A stretch of 64,000 nucleotides of DNA from Alicyclobacillus herbarius DSM 13609 (lineage in GTDB: Bacteria; Bacillota; Bacilli; Alicyclobacillales; Alicyclobacillaceae), in NCBI RefSeq assembly GCF_000430585.1, contig NZ_AUMH01000015.1, forward strand, positions 1-64,000, read 5' to 3'. Below are positions 57,607-64,000 of this stretch, piece by piece (positions within the stretch are counted from its first letter, which is position 1; the number at the start of each line of letters is the position of its first letter). The translations under genes and the position numbers were made by a program. Below the pieces are notes generated by a model. That model saw nothing but the letters and a program-made list of their open reading frames with translations. It ran no database searches and was not told the origin of the DNA.

Positions 57607-58923
57607 GTGCGCAAAGACAGCCGGCAACCCTCGCAGCCACCGGTGCGTTGGCTGCTTGCCATCAGTGCTGTATTTGCCCTGTCGGTGGGTCTGTCCAACA
57701 CCTTCGTAAACGTCTACCTTTGGAAAGTCGACCACAGTTATGTTCCGATTGGATGGTACAATTTTGCGATGTATACGTTCATTCCCATCATGTTCGTTCT
57801 GGCTGGGTGGCTGAGCGGGCGTTGGAATGCGGTTTGGACGTTACGCATCGGGATCACGCTGCATGCCGGGTTTTACCTGTTAACCCTGATTGGGGGAACG
57901 GAGCTGGCCAGGCACCCATTTCCCATGGGGGTGTTGATGGGGTGTGCAGCCGGTTTTTATTGGTTGTCATTCAATTATTTAAGCCTGCGATTGACCCAAG
58001 GGGGTGGGCGAGACCGATTTTACGGCAGCAACGGAGCGTTGGGCGCGATAGCGGGAATGGCTGCCCCTTTGACGTCCGGGTTTATCATTTCCCATGAGGA
58101 TCGATTTGGCGGATTGAGCGGCTATCACGTGATTTTTAGCGCATCGTTAGCCTTGTTTTTATTGGCGGTGCTTTTGAGCAGCAAATTGCGCGTGCAAGGC
58201 GGAGGCAAACTGGAAATTTGTCGGATTGCCGGAGGACTGAATAACCCCTGGTGGCGCAATGTCTTGGCCGGATGCTTTGTCTATGGTTGGCGGGAGGGCG
58301 TATTTCTCTTTTTGATTGGACTGCTCATGTACATCGCCACCGGAAGTGAGATGAAGCTCGGCGAATTCTTGCTGCTGCAGAGCGGTTTATCCTTTATGTC
58401 CTTTTCTTTGGTAAGCCGATGGTTGAAGCCTCGCCACCGTGTGCTCGTCATGGGGATTGGAGCCTGTGGCATGGCGGCGGCCGCGCTTTTATTTTTGATT
58501 CCGCTCAGTGCTCGGCTGGTGGTCTGGTATGGCTGCTGCGTGGCCATCGTATTACCGTTGTTTCTGGTCCCCCTACAGGGCACCGTGTTTGACGCCATCA
58601 GTCGATTGGACGCCACGGGGGAAGACGATGTGGAACACATCATTGCGCGCGAGGTGGTGGAGAACGCGGGACGCGTGGCCGGTATCGCGGCCTTTTTAAT
58701 CCTCGTCGCTCGGCACCCAAATGCCTCGGTGATTTCCAGGTTCGCGGTCGCACTGGGATTTGTTCAATTGGGAACATGGGCGCTCATTGCCTGGGCTCAC
58801 CGAAAGCAGAGCGATATCACTCAGACAGGTTCCGGGGATATGGCGAAAGCCCTGGAAAGGGATGCCCAAGCGGCGTACTTCTCGGCTGCGAGGCGACAAA
58901 CAGCGCGTAAAGCGCGCCATTGA
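57607..58923 (+). CDS. MFS transporter (YqgE-like)
   Basis: A 438-residue permease with about 12 transmembrane helices. The helix 1 block (ISAVFALSVGLSNTFVNVYL) and YWLSFNYLSLRLTQGGGRDR with YGSNGALGAIAGMAAPLTSG are like Bacillus YqgE. GTG 57607 follows GGGGGG. The substrate is unknown; it is 79 bases after icmF and could share its transcript. Confidence 0.85.
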   Translation: MRKDSRQPSQPPVRWLLAISAVFALSVGLSNTFVNVYLWKVDHSYVPIGWYNFAMYTFIPIMFVLAGWLSGRWNAVWTLRIGITLHAGFYLLTLIGGTELARHPFPMGVLMGCAAGFYWLSFNYLSLRLTQGGGRDRFYGSNGALGAIAGMAAPLTSGFIISHEDRFGGLSGYHVIFSASLALFLLAVLLSSKLRVQGGGKLEICRIAGGLNNPWWRNVLAGCFVYGWREGVFLFLIGLLMYIATGSEMKLGEFLLLQSGLSFMSFSLVSRWLKPRHRVLVMGIGACGMAAAALLFLIPLSARLVVWYGCCVAIVLPLFLVPLQGTVFDAISRLDATGEDDVEHIIAREVVENAGRVAGIAAFLILVARHPNASVISRFAVALGFVQLGTWALIAWAHRKQSDITQTGSGDMAKALERDAQAAYFSAARRQTARKARH

Positions 58924-59001
58924 GGAAATCCCCCACGTACTGTCGCCAGATCCGGGTTGGTCCGGAAGCAGAAGGCGACAGTACCGTGGATAAGGATTCA
59001 T

Positions 59002-59241
59002 TTAACGATTCTGAAAGAACGCGCGGTTTTTCTCGATAAAGGACTTTTCTTCCTCAGGAACAAAATCCTCTTGGTAGATAGCAGAAACCGGGCAGACCGC
59101 CTCACATGCGCCGCAGTCGATGCAGGTATCCGGATCGATATAGTATTGGTCTTCTCCTTCTACGATGCAATCTACTGGGCAAGTCTCAACGCAATCAGCG
59201 GCCTTTTCTCCAATGCAAGGCGATGTGATGACGAACGCCAC
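59002..59241 (-). CDS. 7Fe-type ferredoxin
   Basis: A 79-residue ferredoxin (FdxA type). The N-terminal cluster motif is PCIGEKAADCVETCPVDCI and the second is CIDCGACEAVCPVSAI. The spacing C-x7-C-x3-C, with the second Cys group complete, predicts one [3Fe-4S] and one [4Fe-4S] cluster. GTG 59241 follows GGAGGAG on the minus strand. Confidence 0.93.
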   Translation of the reverse strand: MAFVITSPCIGEKAADCVETCPVDCIVEGEDQYYIDPDTCIDCGACEAVCPVSAIYQEDFVPEEEKSFIEKNRAFFQNR

Positions 59242-59332
59242 GTAGGACTCCTCCTCACTTGTAAACTGAGTTCATGATATACCAGCATTCCCTCATTTTC
59301 AATGGGATCTCAGTGAATTCAGCCTTTCTCAC

Positions 59333-60352
59333 CTAGGCGAGTTCAGAGACCGATCCGCCCGTTTCCAGGGTCTGCTGTACCGGGGTTTTCAAAGCAGGCG
59401 CCGCAATGCTAGCGCGCAGGTGATTCCACTTCGCGACAAGTAGAGGTGCCACCTGCGTGGTCACCATCGCCAACGCCGCGCCGGCAATGACATCAATTCC
59501 GTAATGGATGCGCAAGTACAGCGTGGAGAAGATAATCAGCGTCACGGCGGGGATATATAACCAGCACCAGTTTCTTCGGTAGCGCCAAACTTGAACGCAC
59601 ATAACGATGGATAACCCCGTATGCAGGCTTGGGAAACAGTCACGCGCCAGAACCACTTGCCCTAGTGTCAGAAGGTGTGTAATCCCGCCAATCGGTTCTG
59701 GATAATGGACGGTAAATACCGGGCCAATCGCCGGCACGAAGACGTATGTGAGGTAGCCGATATAAAACGTCAAGGCAGCGGTAAAGACGTATTCCTGCAT
59801 GGCCACCGGATGACGGCGAAGCATCAAGAAAATGGTGAGATACAGCAAGCCAAACCATGACATGTAGGACGCGCTGAGCAACCAGGTCAATGGCCGGAAT
59901 ATGATCGGCTCGAGCCATTGTGACGGTAATCGACCAAAAAACAGCACTTGGTCAATATGCTTCAGGACGACATCATGGTCCACCGGGTTAAGAATGGAAA
60001 TATAGAAGAGGACGCTCTTGTACACAGCCATGACCACAAAAAAGGCGATGGTCGCGCGCACGCCGACAGCAAACCGGCGGACGCCCTGATGTTCGGATTG
60101 GTACAATCGACTGTACAAAGCGGCGAGAATGAGAAAGGTAGCCGTAAATAACCACGTGGTCAAATTCTGCGCGATACCGACCATGTTGTTCAAGATTTGC
60201 CAGTGGTATCCGGTCACTCCGAAAACCAGGTCAATCTTGTGCGCCAGTCGAAAAAACAAAACCGCTAAGAAAGATAACGCGAGAATCCCCAGAATCTCGT
60301 ACAATTCCAGGGCAAAAATGACTCGTTTGAGATGGAATCCCCAGCGTGACAT
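59333..60352 (-). CDS. PAP2-superfamily membrane protein (inositol phosphorylceramide synthase-like)
   Basis: A 339-residue integral membrane protein with about seven helices. The C-terminal PAP2 motifs are FPSLHTGLSIVM (His) and LRIHYGIDVIAGAA (His and Asp); the first PAP2 motif (KxxxxxxRP) is missing, as in the AUR1/IPC-synthase branch. It could be a lipid phosphatase or a phosphoalcohol transferase. ATG 60352 was chosen because GGGAGGG precedes it. Confidence 0.85.
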   Translation of the reverse strand: MSRWGFHLKRVIFALELYEILGILALSFLAVLFFRLAHKIDLVFGVTGYHWQILNNMVGIAQNLTTWLFTATFLILAALYSRLYQSEHQGVRRFAVGVRATIAFFVVMAVYKSVLFYISILNPVDHDVVLKHIDQVLFFGRLPSQWLEPIIFRPLTWLLSASYMSWFGLLYLTIFLMLRRHPVAMQEYVFTAALTFYIGYLTYVFVPAIGPVFTVHYPEPIGGITHLLTLGQVVLARDCFPSLHTGLSIVMCVQVWRYRRNWCWLYIPAVTLIIFSTLYLRIHYGIDVIAGAALAMVTTQVAPLLVAKWNHLRASIAAPALKTPVQQTLETGGSVSELA

Positions 60353-60591
60353 CGAATACCCTCCCAGCTTCCGTGACGACATGCCATCATGCTGTCCACG
60401 CTGTGATGTCTATCGTCCATGGGGAGCCTAATGGATACTATATCACACTTACGGACAAGCCTTCATTCGGACAATTGGGGCGGAGGCCGGGCAATGGCCT
60501 GGGGCGTGTCGTTCACTTGGCAGGAATTCGCGAACTTTTGGAGAAAAGTAAGGCAGATAAAAAGTCCGGAATCTTCGGCGGTATACGTTGT

Positions 60592-60620
60592 TTGTCCTTC
60601 CCATATGCATTTAGTAAAAT
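60592..60620 (+). promoter_or_regulatory. promoter of the zinc-finger gene
   Basis: TTGTCC (60592-60597), a 17-base spacer and TAAAAT (60615-60620), 16 bases before the start codon. Confidence 0.5.
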
Positions 60621-60636
60621 GAAAGGAAGGGATCGC

Positions 60637-60873
60637 ATGTACCAATGTCCGGTGTGTGGGGAACTTTTGGAAGCCCTGACCAACGTTCATTGCCTGTCGA
60701 AACACCAATGTACACGCGACGACTTCATCGCCCGCCACGGGGCGCCGAAATTTGTCGCGCCGAAACTCAGCCGTGAGATTCAGCGTTGGATTCGCGAGTC
60801 CCAGGTGATTACGCGTCTGGATTATGAGATTGCGCAAGCGTCGGCTCGAAATCAACTCGGCCGGCGCTATTAG
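60637..60873 (+). CDS. MucR/Ros-like zinc-finger protein
   Basis: A 78-residue protein with MYQCPVCGELLEALTNVHCL followed by SKHQCTRDDFIARHG. Its C-x2-C ... H ... H layout and the xHxCTRDDFIARHG segment recall the Ros/MucR zinc-finger family (CxxCGxxxxxLxxHxxxxHxxTxxEYRxxFG), which is mainly proteobacterial and phage-borne. The basic, helical C-terminus (LSREIQRWIRES) could bind DNA. AAAGGAAGG precedes ATG 60637. It has its own promoter and terminator. The target is unknown. Confidence 0.7.
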   Translation: MYQCPVCGELLEALTNVHCLSKHQCTRDDFIARHGAPKFVAPKLSREIQRWIRESQVITRLDYEIAQASARNQLGRRY

Positions 60874-60928
60874 ATTTATTTGTCCATCTGATAATTCGGC
60901 GCGTTTTCGACCATACTGTCAATCGGGA

Positions 60929-60958
60929 AAAGGGGCGGTGGCAGATCACCGCCCCTTT
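60929..60958 (+). terminator. strong hairpin terminator after the zinc-finger gene
   Basis: AAAGGGGCGGTG (60929-60940), a six-base loop and CACCGCCCCTTT (60947-60958) form a perfect 12-bp stem. Confidence 0.7.
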
Positions 60959-60991
60959 CGCCAACATGTTAAACAGACTGGGGTGTCGCCT

Positions 60992-62281
60992 GTGTCGTTT
61001 GTCAGTTTTCAAGAAGGTCGCTGTACCATACATATCCTTGGGACCCCGCAATTTCACACTCGCCATATCAATGTCAAAATGACGAAGCCAATCCGTCGAC
61101 CCGATGTGACGGCCACGGCCATGCTCCCCTATCTCTGGATGGAGGGGACGAGCACATACCCATCCGCCCTGGAGATTATTCGCCGCAGCGATACGCTCTT
61201 CGGAACGGTTCTGCAGACCGGGGTGGGCAAGCGCGGCAGTCGGCAGATGGTTGAGGCGTACGCAGGTTTTGCTGCCGCGAAGGCAGATGATACGTTGTTT
61301 TCCGATGTACTGGCGTTGGTGTTGGAGATTATGTTTGATCCGGCGACCGTGGACGGAACCTTTCCCGAGGGTCACGTAGAACGTCAACGGGTGTTACACC
61401 AAAAGCGCATTGCCAGTGTTTATGACGATAAGATTCAATACGCGTATGAACGGTGTATGGCTGAAGTGGCCAGGGGTCGACCGGAGTCCCTGCCGCGCTT
61501 GGGGTTTACCGAGGACCTCAAGGACTGCACTGGTGCACGCTTATGGCAGGCCTATCAAGACCTTTGCGACGAGGCTGACATTCATGTCTATGTGGTGGGG
61601 CCCATATCCGATGCCGAGGCGCAAGCAAAAATCATCCTCAGTCGGATCAATGCCGCGTTTACCCGTTTGTCCACACGCGCACCCGAGTCTGAGTCTGTGG
61701 TACAAGCGCTCCCTGTACGTGCCGGTCAGGAGCGGCAGGTGGTCGATGAGCAGTCCGTGGTGCAAGGAAAGCTCAATTTGGGTATCCGTACGGGGATATC
61801 TTATAAAGACGAAAGCTATCCCGCGTTGTTGGTGGCCAATGGGATTCTCGGGGGATTTCCACACTCGAAGCTGTTCCGCAATGTACGTGAAAAGGCCAGT
61901 TTGGCTTACTACGCATCCAGCCGTTTGGACGCGTTGACTGGCGTCATTTCAGTGCAAACCGGGATTGAGGTGGCCAACTACGACAGAGTGCTTGCCATCA
62001 TAAAAGAACAGATTCAAGCATTGAGAAACGGCGATGTAGACGAAAACGAACTCGACTATACAAAACGGGGTTTGCGAAACCAGTATCAGGTAATGCTCGA
62101 TCAACCGATGACGATGGCGGATCAACACTTTGTCGGTGTGTTAGCTGGGAACCCTCGTTCCATTCCTGAGCTGTTGACGGCCATTGACCAGGTCACACCC
62201 GCAGACGTGGCCCAGGTCGCGGCGAATTGGACAGTGGATATCGTCTATTTTCTCAAAGGGCGGGTGCAGACCAGTGCGTGA
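60992..62281 (+). CDS. ymfF: M16-family peptidase homologue YmfF (non-catalytic partner)
   Basis: A 429-residue M16-fold protein lacking the HxxEH zinc motif; the N-terminal region reads MSFVSFQEGRCTIHILGTPQ. The M16 substrate-side segment LGGFPHSKLFRNVREKASLA with YYASSRLDALTGVISVQTGI is present. It pairs with YmfH as the inactive half of a heterodimer, as for Bacillus YmfF/YmfH. GTG 60992 follows GGGGTG; GTG 60983 is an alternative. Its stop overlaps the ymfH start. Confidence 0.88.
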   Translation: MSFVSFQEGRCTIHILGTPQFHTRHINVKMTKPIRRPDVTATAMLPYLWMEGTSTYPSALEIIRRSDTLFGTVLQTGVGKRGSRQMVEAYAGFAAAKADDTLFSDVLALVLEIMFDPATVDGTFPEGHVERQRVLHQKRIASVYDDKIQYAYERCMAEVARGRPESLPRLGFTEDLKDCTGARLWQAYQDLCDEADIHVYVVGPISDAEAQAKIILSRINAAFTRLSTRAPESESVVQALPVRAGQERQVVDEQSVVQGKLNLGIRTGISYKDESYPALLVANGILGGFPHSKLFRNVREKASLAYYASSRLDALTGVISVQTGIEVANYDRVLAIIKEQIQALRNGDVDENELDYTKRGLRNQYQVMLDQPMTMADQHFVGVLAGNPRSIPELLTAIDQVTPADVAQVAANWTVDIVYFLKGRVQTSA

Positions 62282-63563
62282 GGTTTATGTGGAACCGCTA
62301 GAAATGACACTTCATCACGATACGCTAGACAACGGCTTAACCGTTGTGCTTCTACCGATGAAAGGGTTTCAGCAAACGTTTGCGTCGCTGACAACCCGTT
62401 TTGGCTCCATTCATCAAGCGTTTCAGGTCGCCGGCAGCAATGAAGAACTCATCGTACCGGACGGCGTCGCCCATTTCTTGGAGCACAAAATGTTCGATAT
62501 GCCGACTGGCGATGTCTTTCGCGATTTTGCCCAACATGGCGCCGCAGCCAACGCGTTTACCAGCTTTGAGCAAACAACCTACTTGTTTTCCTGCACGGAG
62601 GATTTGCTCGAAAACGTCAATATCCTGCTCAACTACGTACAAGAACCCTACTTTACCGAGGAGAGCGTGGAAAAGGAAAAGGGCATCATCTGTCAAGAAA
62701 TTCGGATGTATGACGACAATCCGGATTGGCGCTGTTTCTTCACGCTGTTGGACTGTCTGTATCAACGTCATCCCTTACGCATTCCCATCGCCGGGACCGT
62801 TGAAAGCATCGCCCAGATTGATGCAAGCTTGCTCTATAAATGTTATGAGACGTTTTATCATCCGGGGAACATGTTGTTTTTTGCCGCCGGTGGGTTCGAT
62901 CCGGCCGCACTGCGCACTGTGCTTGAGGACAACCAGAAGAAGAAAACGTTCCGTAAGTGGCTACATGTACACCCCAAGCCTGTGGAAGAACCGAAAGAGA
63001 TTTCCTGTTCACGCAGGACGGCTCAACTGGGTGTGAGCCAACCGCGTTGTCTGATTGGCTGGAAAGACCGCCAGACGGGGCTGCGAGGGGAAGGTCTGCT
63101 GCGGCAGGAGCTGCTGACGGGGGTCATTTTGGATACGCTGTTTGGACGGGGAAGCGAGTGTTACCACCAGCTGCTCGACGAAGGGCTGATTGATCAACAC
63201 TTTTCCTGGGAGTACGAGGTATCGAACAGTTACGGTTATACACTTCTTGGCGGAAACACGACCAATCCCGATTCGTTGTTGGAACGGGTGGACCGTACGG
63301 TCACGCGTGCCATCGAGAATGGGCTGTCCGAGGAATCGTTCCGGCGCAACGTACGCAAAGCGATTGGACGGTTTGTCATGGGGGTTGATTCACCGGCCGG
63401 GGTTGCTCGAAACTACACGGCGTACTGGGTCAAGGGCGTGGACTGGATGAACGCCATTCAGGTCTTGAATGACTTGAGGCTGGAGGAAGCAGAGGCACGC
63501 CTCCGCGAACATCTCGTTCCGGACCAGCGCGCCATCTCCATCGTGGAACCTGTATCCCCATAA
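62274..63563 (+). CDS. ymfH: M16-family zinc peptidase YmfH
   Basis: A 429-residue M16 peptidase with the inverted zinc motif VAHFLEHKMFDMP (His67-x-x-Glu-His) and the distal Glu in EKEKGIICQEIRMYDDNPDW. It should degrade peptides inside the cell. GTG 62274 overlaps the ymfF stop by eight bases; AAGGGCGGG precedes it. The catalytic and non-catalytic halves are thus translationally coupled. Confidence 0.92.
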   Translation: MREVYVEPLEMTLHHDTLDNGLTVVLLPMKGFQQTFASLTTRFGSIHQAFQVAGSNEELIVPDGVAHFLEHKMFDMPTGDVFRDFAQHGAAANAFTSFEQTTYLFSCTEDLLENVNILLNYVQEPYFTEESVEKEKGIICQEIRMYDDNPDWRCFFTLLDCLYQRHPLRIPIAGTVESIAQIDASLLYKCYETFYHPGNMLFFAAGGFDPAALRTVLEDNQKKKTFRKWLHVHPKPVEEPKEISCSRRTAQLGVSQPRCLIGWKDRQTGLRGEGLLRQELLTGVILDTLFGRGSECYHQLLDEGLIDQHFSWEYEVSNSYGYTLLGGNTTNPDSLLERVDRTVTRAIENGLSEESFRRNVRKAIGRFVMGVDSPAGVARNYTAYWVKGVDWMNAIQVLNDLRLEEAEARLREHLVPDQRAISIVEPVSP

Positions 63564-63608
63564 AAGACGGCTTAAAGTGTGTGTCTGGGGCTAGCCCGGC
63601 CTAAACGG

Positions 63609-63633
63609 GACAACAGTCCACTGGACCGTTGTC
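63609..63633. terminator. hairpin between convergent ymfH and queE
   Basis: GACAAC-A-GTCC (63609-63619) pairs with GGAC-C-GTTGTC (63623-63633) around an ACT loop, with one A/C mismatch. There is no T-run. Confidence 0.4.
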
Positions 63634-63655
63634 TGGCGACCAGGCCGACAACCTC

Positions 63656-64000
63656 TTAAACGCCTCGGCGGTCGGGATCCCAGATGACCTTGTGCAACTG
63701 CAGGCTCAGTTTCACATCTTTTACATGGTGCTCGTGCATCAGTTCAACGAGGCGGGCGGGAGGCATGGAGCCAAACACTGGGCTGAACAAGGGTTGGCCC
63801 TGTTTGACCCATGACCGGAGGACCTTTAAGGCGGTATAAAAGTCCGCCTCGTCTGCAATCACGAACTTAATTTCGTCGCGCTCTGTGAGCAGTTCGTAGT
63901 TGCTGCGTATCATTCGCGCCTCTTCGCCGCTGGAGGGCAATTTATAATCCAGGATGAAACGCAGCTTTCGAGCTGCCAGCGGGTTTTCTAGACGCAGCGT
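63656..64000 (-). CDS. queE: 7-carboxy-7-deazaguanine synthase QueE, C-terminal part
   Basis: A minus-strand frame enters from the right edge and ends at TAA 63658-63656 after 114 residues. It contains RFILDYKLPSSGEEA, EIKFVIADEADFYTALKVL, QPLFSPVFGSMPPARLVELM and the terminal LQLHKVIWDPDRRGV, the C-terminal blocks of the radical-SAM enzyme QueE in queuosine (preQ0) synthesis. The radical-SAM CxxxCxxC region is outside the window. Confidence 0.88.
   Translation of the reverse strand, partial: TLRLENPLAARKLRFILDYKLPSSGEEARMIRSNYELLTERDEIKFVIADEADFYTALKVLRSWVKQGQPLFSPVFGSMPPARLVELMHEHHVKDVKLSLQLHKVIWDPDRRGV

Overview
The window reads as chromosomal DNA of an aerobic, endospore-forming Firmicute, most likely a member of the Alicyclobacillaceae or a close relative. 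The reasons are: strong GGAGG-type ribosome sites with many GTG and TTG starts; a sufCDSUB operon in Bacillales order; the sporulation pair ytrI/ytrH with yfhH; homologues of Bacillus ywqAB, ymfFH, fadNAE, dat and yerD; a FadR-type TGAATGA/TCATTCA operator; and Bacillus-type LexA boxes. The fused isobutyryl-CoA mutase and the archaeal-type prolyl-tRNA synthetase fit that group too. The genus is inference.

Layout. 1-1640: the 5' end of an IS1634-family transposase (minus strand, running off the left edge) abuts a membrane-anchored protein gene, whose 5' end may be cut, and a small winged-helix-like gene. 1.7-3.8 kb: alanine dehydrogenase, a CuA-type copper lipoprotein and a DUF59/MIP18 protein. 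3.9-10.0 kb: sufCDSUB, a Rieske ferredoxin and an Rrf2/IscR-type regulator, closed by a hairpin. 10.1-13.7 kb: a 2-Cys peroxiredoxin, then a TetR/FadR-type regulator with etfBA behind a strong promoter carrying a perfect operator. 13.8-22.5 kb: small unknown genes, a stand-alone ACT-domain protein, hutH, an aspartase/fumarase, an IMPase-family gene overlapping pncB, and ispH. 22.7-29.3 kb: proS, proline dehydrogenase, a YerD-like FMN protein, an Xaa-Pro peptidase, yfhH and the sporulation genes ytrIH. 29.4-33.4 kb: a SNF2 helicase and its SWIM-finger partner. 33.8-36.2 kb: a thiolase and an MFS transporter.

36.3-41.2 kb is a DNA-damage-inducible mutagenesis cassette: two LexA boxes, then imuB, a DUF6504 gene and dnaE2. 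41.4-45.7 kb holds a phospholipase-D-like lipoprotein, a PAP2 phosphatase, a cupredoxin lacking the copper cysteine, OsmC, HIT and D-amino-acid transaminase genes. 45.8-51.4 kb is fadN-fadA-fadE behind a different operator (ACCGAC-TG-GTCGGT). 51.5-60.9 kb carries a LysM/3D cell-wall protein, a MazG-like protein, endonuclease IV, fused IcmF, an MFS permease, a 7Fe-type ferredoxin, a PAP2-family membrane protein and a MucR/Ros-like zinc-finger protein. 61-64 kb holds the ymfF/ymfH M16 peptidase pair and the 3' part of queE, which leaves the window at the right edge.

Functional themes are Fe-S assembly, fatty-acid beta-oxidation with electron-transfer flavoprotein, branched acyl-CoA rearrangement, amino-acid catabolism (Ald, HutH, proline dehydrogenase, aspartase-like), NAD salvage, SOS mutagenesis and sporulation. 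I found no tRNA, rRNA, CRISPR array, prophage or known riboswitch. The best candidates for something new are the IscR/Rieske-tailed suf operon, the ImuB-DUF6504-DnaE2 cassette without ImuA, the two distinct TetR-type operators on fatty-acid genes, the apparent ATC start of the fadR-like gene, and two single-pass mini-protein genes.
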